Below the pieces are notes generated by a model. That model searched no databases, was not told where the DNA came from, and saw nothing but the letters and a program-made list of their open reading frames with translations. Positions 1-11,603 of a DNA stretch of 64,000 bases are shown one piece after another; within the stretch, counting starts at the first letter, position 1; each line of letters starts with the position of its first letter. This stretch comes from Chamaecrista fasciculata. Its lineage: Eukaryota > Streptophyta > Magnoliopsida > Fabales > Fabaceae. The stretch spans positions 102,715-166,714 of the forward strand of contig QANZ01046319.1 in the NCBI GenBank assembly GCA_003254925.1, written 5' to 3'. The translations under genes were made by a program, and so were the position numbers.

Positions 1-1
1 C

Positions 2-1375
2 AAGCTCCTCCTCCGTCACTACCCAAACTCCTTCTCCATCACCATCTTCCTCACCACCGGCTTCCACCATTCTTCTCCATCCATTGATTCCTACATCCGT
101 CGCATCTCTCAATCCTACCCTTCAATTTCCTTTCACTCTCTTTCTTTTGTCGCATTCAAACCCTCTTCTCCCAAATACCTTGCTAACTTCTTCGAATTCA
201 TTCATCTTAACGCACCCCACGTGGCCTCTGCTCTCACCCATCTCTCTAAATCATCCAAAATCCCAGCTTTAATCATCGACTTCTTCTGCGCTTCAGCAAT
301 TCCTATAGCTTCTTCTCTTAACATCCCCTGTTTCTACTTCATCACCTCTGGCGCCGCCCCTCTCGCCGTCTGCGCTTACTTCCCCAAAATTCACCCACAG
401 ATCGACGGTAGTTTCAAGGATCTCTCCATTGATCTTCACATCCCTGGAAACCCACCACTCAAGGCTTACCACATTATGGAGCCTCTCCTCGATCGTGATG
501 ACTCTATTTACTGGGACATGCTTCATTTCTGTTCCCAATTGTCCAAATCTGACGGCATGATCGTTAACACATTTCGAGAGCTCGAGCCCGTGGCAATCGA
601 TGCTTTCACAGACGGTGCATGCTTCCCAGACACCGACGCGCCGCCACCTGTTTTCTACATTGGCCCTCTCATTGTTGATAGAAGTGGCACCGAAGAAGAA
701 GGGAAAAAAACAGGGGATGCAGAAACAGAGTGTTTGAAATGGCTAGAGAAGCAGCCAAGCAGAAGCGTCTTGTATTTGTGCTTTGGGAGTCGTGGATCGT
801 TCTCGGTGTCGCAATTGAAGGAGATCGCCGAGGCGTTGGAGAGGAGCGAACAGAGATTCTTGTGGGTAGTTAAGAAGCCGCCGATGGATAAGAGTGCGAA
901 GCAGATTATGGATACAAGTTCGGATTTTGAATTGAGTTCAGTGTTGCCGAGTGGGTTTATGGAGAGGACGAAGAAGAAGGGGATGGTGGTGAAGTCTTGG
1001 GTTCCACAAGTGGAGGTGCTGAGTAAAGAATCGGTGGGTGGGTTTGTGACACATTGTGGGTGGAATTCGGTGTTGGAGGCGGTGGTGGCCGGAGTTCCGA
1101 TGATCGCTTGGCCGTTGTATGCAGAGCAGCACATAAACAGGAATGAGCTAGTAGAGGATATGAAGATGGCGATAGGGTTGGAGCACAGAAAGGAAGATGG
1201 GTTTGTGAGTGGGGAGGAACTGGAGAAGAAAGTGAGGGAATTGATGGAGTCTGAGAAAGGGAGAGAGATGAGAGAGAGAAGCTTCAAGATGAAAGAAATG
1301 GCTGCATCAGCCATGGCACCAAATGGTTCATCCACAGAAGATTTGAACAAGTTAGTTGAGAGATGGATTAGATAG
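2..1375 (+). CDS. UDP-glycosyltransferase, family 1 (UGT88-like), 5'-partial
   Basis: Transfers a sugar from a UDP-sugar to a small acceptor such as a flavonoid or other phenolic; cytosolic. The frame is open from base 2 to the stop at 1373-1375, 457 residues with no intron. About 20 residues are cut off by the window edge, including the usual N-terminal GHL catalytic histidine. The PSPG donor-sugar box lies at about 1000-1131: it starts WVPQVEVLS, contains THCGWNS and ends in a Gln after YAE. A run [12 protein letters not shown] in the middle resembles the acceptor region of UGT88 enzymes; the subfamily call is from memory of family features. A paralogue follows at 8307 in the same orientation, so the two form a tandem array. 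The gene looks intact as far as visible. The acceptor cannot be predicted. Confidence 0.93.
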   Translation, partial: KLLLRHYPNSFSITIFLTTGFHHSSPSIDSYIRRISQSYPSISFHSLSFVAFKPSSPKYLANFFEFIHLNAPHVASALTHLSKSSKIPALIIDFFCASAIPIASSLNIPCFYFITSGAAPLAVCAYFPKIHPQIDGSFKDLSIDLHIPGNPPLKAYHIMEPLLDRDDSIYWDMLHFCSQLSKSDGMIVNTFRELEPVAIDAFTDGACFPDTDAPPPVFYIGPLIVDRSGTEEEGKKTGDAETECLKWLEKQPSRSVLYLCFGSRGSFSVSQLKEIAEALERSEQRFLWVVKKPPMDKSAKQIMDTSSDFELSSVLPSGFMERTKKKGMVVKSWVPQVEVLSKESVGGFVTHCGWNSVLEAVVAGVPMIAWPLYAEQHINRNELVEDMKMAIGLEHRKEDGFVSGEELEKKVRELMESEKGREMRERSFKMKEMAASAMAPNGSSTEDLNKLVERWIR

Positions 1376-2969
1376 TGGTTCTTGAAACTTGATTGTACTA
1401 TAATCTGAACCTAAAATGTTATTAATGCTTCAACAAAAATTGCTATCAATGAAGCTTTTTGTTTTTAAATTTTATGTGTGACCATAAAATTTGCTCATAA
1501 GATGACCTAGGAGTCGTTGATCTAGCCACATGAACATATATATATATATATATATATATATTGCCTTTAATAATGTAATATATATTGTCTGATTTTTTTT
1601 TGGGCCTGAATATATTGTCTGATTTAAATGGAATAAAACGATGAGACTTTAAATTTAAATGCAAAATGACATGTTACATATCGCAAAAAGGACAGACACA
1701 TAAAGTGATGATGTCTTAATCCCATATATGTTTCTACCATCATATATGGCATGAATAATTGAGGAGGAAGGGCTATGGAGATCTGAGAGTAGGAGATTGT
1801 GATCTTTATCTCTATCTTTCTTATATATTTTTTTGAACGGTGAAAGTGTAATTTTGATACTTTTAACTTAGAGTAGGTGATTGTAATCAAATTTTTTATT
1901 ATTTATTTTGTAATATTGATCTTACAAGATTGGGATCTATCAAATTAAACTATGAAAATGAGTTGTTTGTTTTATGATATCAATTAAGCAAATAAATTTA
2001 TTTATATATTTCCGTTTCAACTTTCAAGTCAAATGTAGCAATTTTAAGTTACGAATTACTTCTGACAAATTTTTTTTTTATCTGATTGAGATTATTAATA
2101 AATGAGATAAAATCAGACCTTAAAATAAGTTTAAGACAAAGTTAAAGAATAACAATTTATATATATATATATTGAAAAAATAGCTAATAATCAGATAAAG
2201 GTATTTAATATATTTTTTTTTTTTAAAAAAGAAGAAAATATTCATAATTATATATATATATATATATATGAGAACGGTTTAAATAGCTAACTGTAAAAAA
2301 TTAAAATAGAAATAAAATTTATGATTTAGATAACCTTATTTTATGACATTATAAGAAATATTTGTTAATTTTTTTCGGTCTTTATATTTTCCTATTTTCA
2401 TTTTTTTAATTGATAAAGCTATATATATATTTAGTTGGAAATTTTAGATAACTATTATTACATTATATTTTAGAGTTATCTCAATTCTACAAGTTAGAAA
2501 TAACGACATAAATCATATGATATCACATTTTGAAGATCAAAACAAAATAAATGTAAAAGTTTGAAAACTGAAATAGAACAAAAAATTGCTTTAGGACCAA
2601 AATGAAAGATTATTTTATAATCTAAGGACCAAAATTAATATTTCACTTTGAAATTTTAAAGGACAAGTTGTGAAAGGTGTAATGAGGAGAGATTTGCAAA
2701 ACAACCTGTTGTTTCTTTTACAGTAGAAGAGATTCAATTATTCAAAGATTGAATGTTTAAAGGGTTACTCCATAATGCAAAGCATGCAATTAGTGATGTA
2801 GCTTGGTACACAGTTTTGATTAATTAAAAAAATTATTTTTTTAAATATTTTTAAACATTAAATTACTCAGGAAAAAGAAAAGAAAAGATATATCTTTTGA
2901 TGGAAGTGTTGGAAAGATTATATAGGTAGGAGAAATAGAAATTAACCATTTCATAACAACCCTTTTGGG

Positions 2970-3011
<42 letters not shown>

Positions 3012-4087
3012 AACTCTTAAAATGATTGCATAGTTTCTTAATTAGTGCTATCTACTCTCAATGATCACATCTTTAAAGAAAGGTCAAATGCATTTCTATA
3101 CTTTTCTTTTGAGTAGTTGAAGAGCCATTTGCACCGTACATCTAGAAGACATATCACATCTTACTTTCTCTATGTGTTTTTTTCTAATAATCCCATACTA
3201 TTAATTATATTCTATAGTTGTTAATCTAACAACAAACACCGTATGGGTGTGTTAATTAATCTAGTTTAGGATTCCGCGTGTCCCATTTTTTCCTTCTTAA
3301 AAAACGAAAACAAATAAAGAAACAAACACAGTAAAACATGAGCAATCATTACTCCATAACTTGAAAAATACATCCTTCCTAAAATAACCTGGTGTCCAAC
3401 TAAAATAACCTGTTAATATATAATCCTTTTCTTCTTTTTTTTAATTGGGGAAAAACTGATGAACTTATATATTCGCTTAATTATGAGAAAGTTAAATATA
3501 TCATTTCTTAGAAAACTTGTTTTTTCTGCATTTATAATATTGGGTGAACGGTTCTTATCCAGTGTAAGTAAGTCTCAATTTTCTTAAAGAAATATTCATG
3601 TCCATATTAAAATTGTAAATCCAACTATCAATCACATGCAAATGCACTTGCCAACTCATACACATAATTAACAAGGAAAATTATACACGCCCAAAAGCAT
3701 CGCACTAGGTATATTCTGTTGTTTCATAAGACAAACTACAGAATATTCATAAGACAAACTGATTAATTAAACGTGTAAACACATGCTCGTTCATAAATAA
3801 TTGACTTATCGTCTTTGACTTTCCTTCTTTAGATTAATAATAATAATAATACATGGCAAAGTTTGTATATTATTTTAAGTAAGGACTAAAAAGCATCGTC
3901 TTAGTTGTTATGGATATTTCTTTGTTAAGAAAGTTTTATTTATATTACGAAGGTCAAAGGGTCATTTTAATCCATATATATCATTATATTTATTTTAGTC
4001 TTTTATATTTCAAAAGATTTATATTGGGCTTAACTATTGAAAAAATATTTCATTTTAGTCTCTAAGAAATGATATATAAATCTTTTG

Positions 4088-4118
<31 letters not shown>

Positions 4119-4308
4119 CAAGTTTAATGAATGTAACGAGCTCAGAACTACGTATTGTTTTTGAAGAGTATTTTCTCTATTTAGTTGGATTAGTGTATAA
4201 GTGAGGTCAAATCAAATCTCGAAACTAGGTTGCTCATCTCACGTTTAAATAATCAAAATTGGCTATATTTCTCCCATTTCAAGTCAGAATAAAACGAGTT
4301 CAGAGCTA
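1376..4308. other. AT-rich intergenic region, no gene seen
   Basis: No convincing coding sequence. It holds several (TA)n runs, at about 1536-1561, 2976-3009 and 4088-4113. From about 4140 it enters an old dispersed repeat (phrases such as gtgaggtcaaatc and cgagttcagagctaca) that resumes after the copia element at 7551. Confidence 0.6.
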
Positions 4309-5050
4309 CATGTTGTTGTGAATATTTGTATTAATTAGGATATCATATAGGAGTTTATTAGGAATTGATTATATAGCAATTAGGGATTGATTGTAGCTGA
4401 ATATATTTATTCTCATTTATCTTGTTTCCTAGAATAGATTGTAAACTCTTGTATAAATACCCTATCTTTTTCATGAATAAGATACACAATTTCTCTCATT
4501 TATCATGGTATCAGAGCCTATTGTGATCCTCCACTAGTTTCTCTTTTCTTTCTAGCCATCATTTTTTTTCTCTCTTCCCACTACTGTGTTTCATTCCAGT
4601 AGGGCATTTTGAGGCTGTGTTTCATTCCAGCCAACCATTTTTCTCTTCCCACTACTGCGTTTCAATCCACTAGGGCTTTCTACAGTTGTGTTTCATTCCA
4701 GCCATCAGTATTTAGGGTTTTGTACGGCTGTGTGTCATTCCAGCCTTCACCTTCATTAGGGTTTTCTACTATCATCACTGCACCACGCTGAAACAGGTCT
4801 TTGTCGGGCTTTTCTTGGAACACGCGCCCCACCACCGTCTTCAGAAGGTTCGACCATCAAAACCCACCTTTCCCTGTCGCCGTCTGCCGTCGCACGCGAC
4901 CCCACGCGCCGCCCGACAGTTCACCGGAAAGTTTACGCGCCGGCGCGTGACGCCGTTTCCGGCACCGGATTCCGCCGTTCTCGACGTCGCTGTGCTCGCC
5001 GGCCTCTTCTGGTCTCATTTCTGGAGTTTGTTTGCCAATATCTCATACTT

Positions 5051-5725
5051 GTGTTGGTCTCCTCTTTCTTAATGGCGTGTTCATCATCTGTGACTACCTC
5101 AATTGCCCACATTGGTAATGTAACTGCTTGCCTTACTCATTCTCCTGACATTGGTCCTTGGATTCTTGACTCGGGTACCTCTGAACATATCTCTGGTAAT
5201 AAACATTTGTTTACCCATATTTCTAGTTCCTCTTCTCTTACTTCCATTACTATAGCCAATGGTTGTAAAACTATTGCTACAGGAATTGGTCAAGCTCAAA
5301 TTCTTCCTTCCTTATTTGTTGATTATGTTCTTTATGTTCCAGAATCTCCCTTCAATCTTATCTCTGTTAGCAAATTAATTCGTTCTCACAATTGTTCTAT
5401 TACCTTTGCTAATAATTGTGTTTCTATCCAGGATCGTATTACGGGTCGGATGATTGGCATAGGCCGTGAATCAAAAGGATTGTACTATCTTTCACCTGTT
5501 ACATCTCCAGTTGCATGCCCATCGAGTAGTTCTCCGTCACTCCTTCACAATCGTCTAGGACATCCAAGCGTTTCTAAACTCCGCCAAATGGATGCCTCTC
5601 TTTCTACCTTGTCTTCCCTCCCGTGTGAGTCGTGTCAATTGGGTAAACACACACGTTCTTCCTTCTCTAGTAATCTCAATAGTCGATCCACCTCACCTTT
5701 TCAGTTTGTTCACTCTGATGTTTAG
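5051..5725 (+). pseudogene. copia protease and GAG-pre-integrase fragment
   Basis: The frame shows a retropepsin-like active site, WILDSGTSEHISG, at about 5159-5197, followed by a GAG-pre-integrase HHCC zinc region (HNRLGHPS, then CESCQLGKH). It ends at a TAG at 5723-5725, directly after HSDV and before GPS. In copia elements this motif is normally HSDVWGPS, so a TGG-to-TAG change is inferred. The ATG assigned at 5074 or the upstream codon at 5051 is arbitrary, because the N-terminal Gag part is missing. Confidence 0.85.
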
Positions 5726-7348
5726 GGTCCTAGTCGTGTGCCTTCTGTTTTTGGTTTTCAGTACTTCATAACCTTTATTGATGATTACTCTCGTTGTACA
5801 TGGTTTTATTTGATGAAATCTCGTTCTGAGGTTTTTGATATCTTCCAAAGTTTTTGTGCTGAAATCAAAACTCAGTTTAACATTTCTATTTCTATCTTGC
5901 GTTCTGATAATGCTAAGGAGTATTTGTCTACACCATTTAAGACCTTTATGACCTCTCAGAGAATTCTACATCAGACATCTTGTCCTTATACCCCACAACA
6001 AAATGGGATAGCCGAACGTAAGAATCGTCACCTTATTGAAACAGCTCGCACTTTACTTATTCATAATAATGTCCCTACCAAATTTTGGAGTGACGCAGTT
6101 CTCACTGCATGTTACCTGATCAATCGCATGCCTTCATCAACTTTAAATGATCAAATCCCTCATTCCTTGTTGTTTCCTAATGATCCTCTTTATCATCTTC
6201 CTCCTCGTGTCTTTGGTTGTGTTTGTTTTGTGCATGATCTAACCCCAGGAAAAGATAAACTCACGGCCAAATCCATCAAGTGTATTTTTCTCGGCTATGC
6301 TAGACTCCAAAAGGGCTACCGAAGTTATTGTCCAGCAACTCAACGGTGTTTCACCTCTCCTGATGTGACCTTCTTTGAGTCTACTCCATTCTTCGAGTCA
6401 CCTGTGTCTTCTAGTCCTCCTGTGACTGAAGCCCTTCCTGTTCTCCCAGAACCTTCACTCCAGGAACCACCTAGTCCACCTCTTCAGACATATCATCGCC
6501 GCCCGCGTCCCGACACCACAGGTCCTCCTTCTGACTCACAACCTTTGTCGGCTCCACTCGCTGCTCCGATCCAACCTCCACCAGAAAGTCCTCCGATTGC
6601 CATTCATAAAGGTATTCGTTCCACTCGTAATCCTCATTCTGTTTATAATTTCTTGAGCTATCATCGTTTCTCTACTCCATATTATGTCTTTGTGTCTTCT
6701 TTGGACTCTGTTTCTATTCCTAAGACTACAGATGAAGCTCTTGCACATCCTGGGTGGAGGCAAGCCATGCTTGATGAGATGTCTGCTTTACATTCCAATG
6801 GTACATGGGACTACATTAAAGGAGCGCCAGGACAGGGATTATTATATGAGAATAGAGGAAACTCCCAAATTGTTGGCTTTTCAGATGCTGATTGGGCTGG
6901 TTCACCAGATGATAGGCGATCCACATCTGGATATTGCGTTTTAATTGGGGGTAACCTAGTCTCTTGGAAAAGTAAGAAACAAAATGCGGTTGCAAGGTCT
7001 AGTGCAGAAGCTGAGTATCGTACTATGGTTTTAGCAACTTGTGAACTAGTATGGTTGAAACAACTTCTTCAAGAGATGAAATTTGGAGACATACACAAAA
7101 TGGAGCTGATATGTGATAACCAAGCAGCTATGCACATTGCCTCAAATCCAGTGTTTCATGAAAGAACCAAACACATTGAAATTGATTGTCACTTTATTAG
7201 AGAGAAGATTCAGTCCGGATGTCTTGCTACTCGGTTTGTCAATTCAAATGATCAGCTGGCTGATATTCTCACTAAATCTCTCAGAGGTTCTCGAATTAAA
7301 TATCTATGTGACAAGCTTGGTGTTTATGACATATATGCTCCAGCTTGA
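5726..7348 (+). pseudogene. copia integrase fused to RNase H by internal deletion
   Basis: The same frame continues past the stop. The integrase core shows FIDDYSRCTWFYL, then LRSDNAKEY, then QQNGIAERKNRHL, which supplies the D,D(35)E residues. After the integrase tail and the start of the RT linker (NGTWDY, about 6811), the frame jumps straight to IKGAPGQGLLYENRG at about 6815. In intact copia elements that stretch lies after the reverse transcriptase. The RT domain, roughly 900 bp, is therefore missing while the frame is kept. RNase H follows, with DADWAGSPDDRRSTSGY and SSAEAEYR motifs, ending at ADILTKSL and YAPA. The second copy at 42177-43127 keeps the RT that is missing here. Confidence 0.88.
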
Positions 7349-7550
7349 GGGGGAGTGTTGTGAATATTTGTATTAATTAGGATATCATATAGGAGTTTAT
7401 TAGGAATTGATTATATAGCAATTAGGGATTGATTGTAGCTGAATATTTATTCTCATTTATCTTGTTTCCTAGAATAGATTGTAAACTCTTGTATAAATAC
7501 CCTATCTTTTTCATGAATAAGATACACAATTTCTCTCATTTATCACATGT

Positions 7551-7990
7551 TATTTAATTTAGAGAGTCTTTTTTTTTTAATCAGTTAGGATCGTTAGCAA
7601 ATGAGGTCAACTTGAACTCGAAAGTGGATTTCGAACCAATTTTTCATAATTTTTTTTTCTTTTTATTCCCAACCTCACTTTCAAGTCCAATTTAATCTCA
7701 TTTGTTAATGGTCTCAAAGTGACAGAAAAATGACTCATTAATTAAGAGTAACTTGTAGCTATGATGAATTCATCACATTCAGAATTGAAACGAGAGAGAG
7801 ATATGACAAATTTTAATTGTTTGACTATGAAATGAATAATCTACTTTTGAGATTTGATTTGACCTCGTTTGTTGACGAATTCAACTAGATAGAGGAAGTA
7901 CTATTCAAAAGCAACGCGTAGCTCTGGACTTGTCACATTTAAACTTTAAACAAGATAAATATTATCATATTTGATCCCTAGAGTTAACAT
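7551..7990. repeat. dispersed repeat family, also at 4140-4313 and 53290-53830
   Basis: This stretch shares phrases with 53290-53830: cgagagagatat, tttgactatgaaatga, and a region ending in ctggacttgtcacatttaaac. The part at 4140-4313 is the other half of this copy, split by the copia insertion. A related stretch is at about 14880-15000. No coding sequence or clear termini were seen, so the type is unknown. Confidence 0.45.
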
Positions 7991-8193
7991 TATTGGGAGG
8001 AAAAAAAATGAAATATACCACATATAATCTGGAGAAACGCATGACATTACAAAAAAAAAAAATGACCCTTTAATCATTTAGGAACTGAAGCTTCTGTTTT
8101 CATTTATATTGTAAATTAAATAAATAAAAGATACCACGGATAATATAATATATATATATATAATGACAAAAAAATATATACAAGATTCCCTGC

Positions 8194-8202
8194 CATATAT
8201 AG
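8194..8202 (+). promoter_or_regulatory. TATA-like box of the second UGT gene
   Basis: The string catatatag sits about 105 bp before the ATG at 8307, a plausible distance for a plant core promoter with a short leader. Nothing else supports it, and AT-rich strings are frequent here. Confidence 0.35.
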
Positions 8203-9665
8203 TTGGTTGTCATACAACTCTTCTGTGCAAATATAAGTTGTTACGCAGATTGCTCACAAGACGATTTGGAATTGTCTTAGCTTATCGTTAACCTTTGAAG
8301 AAAAAAATGCAACAAAGCATAGTGTTTTATCCGGTGCCAGCCATGGGTCACCTAATCCCCATGGTTGAGTTTGGCAAGCGTCTCCTCCTCCGTCGTCCCG
8401 GCTCCTGCACCGTCACCGTCCTCCTCGCCTCCTCCGACTTCTCTGGCTTCGGCCTCCACGCCGCCTCTGTCAACTCCTACCTCCGCCGCACCTCTCAATC
8501 CTACCCCTCCATCTCCTTCCTCCGCCTCCCTCCCGTGACACTCAACCCCACCACCCCCCAGAGCGCCGCCGCCACGTGTTACGAGTTCCTCCGGCGGAAC
8601 ACAAGCCACGTGGCCTCCGCCCTCAACCACATCTCTCAAACCTCCCACATCTCAGCCTTCGTCTTCGATCTCCTCTGCACTTCCGCACTCCACGTGGCTT
8701 CTTCTCTTGGCATCCCCGCTTATCAGTTCTTCACCGCCGGCGCCGCCATTCTCGCCGCTTTCTCCTACTTCCCCATCATCCACCAACAAACCCATGAGAG
8801 CTTCAAGGACATGCATGATGACGTGGAGCTTGAGTTCCCGGGAAACCCACCATTGATGTCGCGACACATGGTGACACCAATGCTTGACCGAGACGACCCT
8901 GCTTATTGGGACATGCTTGATTTCAAAAGCAGAGGGGATCATCGTGAACACGTTCCAAGAGATGGAACCGAAAGCGGTTAAGGCGGTTACGGATGGCACG
9001 TGCTTTCCAGACCCGAAGGAAGCGCCACGTGTGTACTACGTGGGGCCGTTGGTTTGTGAACCAAAAAGCAATGATGATGAGTATGAGTGTGTGAGGTGGG
9101 TGGAAAAGCAGGGGAAAAGAAGCGTGGTGTACTTGAGCTTCGGAAGCTTAGGGTGTTTTACGGTGGCGCAATTGAAGGAGATCGCGGTGGCGCTAGAGAG
9201 GAGTGACCAGAGATTCTTGTGGGTTGTGAAGAGGCCGCTTGATGATGATGATGAAGAGGAGGAGTTTGAGTTGAAAAGAGTGTTGCCTCAAGGGTTCCTG
9301 GAGAGGACCAAGGAGAAGGGTATGGTGGTCAAGTCCTGGGCCCCACAGGTAACACTTTCTAAACTCTTAAATTTGAATTAATATTATGTTTTTTATCTCC
9401 AAATTCTTTTTTCCTAGACTTATTGACAATTATAATATTTGAAGAATCAATTTGTATCCTCAATTATTCAAAAATTTATAAAAATCCATAATTTCTTTTT
9501 TTAAAAAAAACCTATAAGGTGAGATTTGACTTTTGAATTTTGAGAGTAGACCACGCATTAGATTACAAACGGATTAGATTATTCGTAAGAATCAAAATAT
9601 TAAATTGGTAGGTTCAATATTTAATGATGAATTAATATTCGCGGGTCCCACAGGTAGGACTTCTA

Positions 9666-9930
9666 GTTTTTTTTTTTTTTATAAAAAAAAAAAGCTCAAA
9701 AGAGTCTACAGGGCGGAAACCGCCCGAGGGAAGGTAACTCCTCTACAATGAAAAATAAGACTTTCACTACAAATAGAGATAACACTAGGCAGTTCATGTA
9801 ACCCAATGAGAAGGGAATGAGCATAGTTGGCCAACTTTTTAGCAACAAAATTGCTCTCACGATAAACATGCTTCAAGGTGATAAAATGCCCGTTATTATG
9901 CAACAAACACCGAATTTGCAAAATCAAACT
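9666..9930 (-). mobile_element. LINE 3' fragment (RNase H-like tail) with poly(A)
   Basis: On the minus strand 9927-9706 encodes a peptide with HVYRESNFVAKKLANYA, typical of the C-terminal RNase H-like domain found in plant non-LTR retrotransposons and their domesticated relatives. Just past its 3' end is an A-run on the minus strand (T-run at 9667-9680 on the + strand), as expected for a 5'-truncated LINE insertion. It lies inside the UGT intron. I could not define target-site duplications. Confidence 0.65.
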
Positions 9931-10029
9931 GCTAGTTCTGAATTAGTAGTTCGTACTGTAAATCATATGATGTAAAAGAAAAATATTTTTGAATTCATAA
10001 GTATAATTTGTCAAAAAAAAAAAGGTTAT

Positions 10030-11603
10030 TGTCACGCCCGACATTGCGGAGAATGTCGATTATGACGAAAAAAGAGGAGTCGCCACCAAATTTTATAAGA
10101 AAAATTTGAAAAAATAATTTTGGGAAAAACCTTGAGAAAAATGGTGGATAAGACAATTTTAGAAAAAATGGTCTTGAACCAAAAACGGGTTCGGGAACAC
10201 ATTTAATTTCTAGGGAAGGTGTCAGGCACCCTAGAAACCCTTTATAACTATAAGGTTACCCCAAAATAATTATTTAAATTAAATGGCCTAAATATTTATA
10301 ATTAATTATCCCTAATCACACAACAAACATCCTCGAGAACAAGAATTGATGAACAAATATATTAAATTGCAATCACACCAGTCATGAAAACATACAAGCA
10401 TTCACAATAGTGGATACAAACAATTTAATAAAGAAAAATAGAGAAATAAAAAAAGTTAGACTTGACTCAGGTTTTGGAACCCAAGACCTACGTACCCTTG
10501 TTAGGGATCAAAGTCCACGTAGTTCGAAATCAAATTGGTAATTTGGAGATGGGTAGAAATATAGAGTAGTCCAAAACCTAGAAGAAGAGTGCAATCTAGT
10601 CCCTATCGAGATCTTAAAATTGCAATCTTTGGATGAATCCTTTGAGGATTTGAACGCCTTTGGAAATGATTCCCATTGTTCCTTCATCCGGGTTCAATGG
10701 ACAAACTCTCATGTAATTTTAAACCTACCCAAAGAATGAGATGGAGATGATGAAAAATTAAAAAGGAAGAAAGAATGTTTGCCGAAATTACGGACTCACA
10801 ACATGAATTTTCTCTCTAAAAAACAATCAGATTTTTCTCTCTAAAGTCGAATTTTCTTATCTCTAAATTCTGATTTTTCCTCTTTTTTCCTCTCCAAAAG
10901 TTGTTCTTTTCCTACAAACATCTCATCTATTTATAGACTTGAAAGGAGAATCAATGAAAATCAAGAATTGATTTTAATTGATATGAAAATATTTTCAATA
11001 ATCAACTCAATCACCAATTTAAAATTGGTGACCAAATTTTGAATATTTGATTGATTTGAGTCAAAAATCAAAGATTTGATATGATCAAAATTGATCCCCA
11101 AAACTTCCCTTTTGCCTCATTTTCGTCTTCCTCTCTAATTAATCCCTTTTCCCTTCTTTATGCATGCTTCATGGCTAAGGAAGATGAATAACTCATTCTA
11201 AATCTTCCTTAAATTAAACTTGATGTATGTAATTGACAAGAAATGGGCTTTGGCCTAAATTGGTTAAATTGGTAATGTTTAGGAACAAAAAGGGAATGGT
11301 TTCAAATCCCAACTTCGCCACTTTTACCATTTTCCTTACCTTTTTTTTTTTTTATAATTTTCATTAAACTTTATTTATTTTATTTTTATTTATTTTGAGA
11401 CTCTCCTTTTGACTTTATTTATTTTATTTTTATTTATTTTGAGACTCTCCTTTTGTCTTTTTGGAATTTTTATTAAAATTAAGGTTTTGAAAACTCAAAA
11501 TTCTTATTTTATTTTGAATGCCCAATAGGTTTATTTATATAAAAAGATGACCCAAAACTTTTATTTATTTATAAAAATACCCGGTCAAAATCGGGTGTTC
11601 ACA
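10030..11603. mobile_element. Solo LTR, 1574 bp, with 5-bp TSD
   Basis: It begins TGTCACGCCCGACATTG and ends GGGTGTTCACA, the TG...CA ends of an LTR. It is flanked by a perfect 5-bp duplication GTTAT (10025-10029 and 11604-11608). It has no internal coding region, primer site or partner LTR, so it is a solo LTR left by LTR-LTR recombination. The TGTCACGCCC start resembles LTRs of large Ty3/gypsy elements; that family call is from memory. A TATA-like tatttatag lies near 10928, and a 44-bp direct tandem duplication lies at 11369-11456. It sits in the intron of the second UGT gene. Confidence 0.85.

Larger units (their letters stand above)
4314..7545 (+). mobile_element. Ty1/copia LTR retrotransposon, internally deleted, with TSD
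   Basis: A 3232-bp element with near-identical LTRs: 5' LTR 4314-4505 (192 bp), 3' LTR 7356-7545 (190 bp), differing only by one AT dinucleotide. The 5-bp target-site duplication CATGT is perfect (4309-4313 and 7546-7550). A primer binding site TGGTATCAGAGCC follows the 5' LTR at 4506, and a purine tract gagggggag precedes the 3' LTR. The LTR carries a TATA-like TATAAAT at 4452. Gag is essentially absent, reverse transcriptase is deleted, and a stop lies between protease and integrase, so it cannot move on its own. The near-identity of the LTRs argues for a recent insertion, into an older dispersed repeat. Confidence 0.95.

Noticed and set aside
655..1350. 231-codon open frame on the minus strand
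   Set aside because: Antisense shadow of the first UGT gene; its sequence has no recognisable motif and mirrors UGT codons.
9640..9662. Second 'gggtcccacag|gtagga' string resembling the UGT exon-intron border
   Set aside because: Only ~20 bp of imperfect likeness to 9338-9360; too short to call a duplicated splice site.
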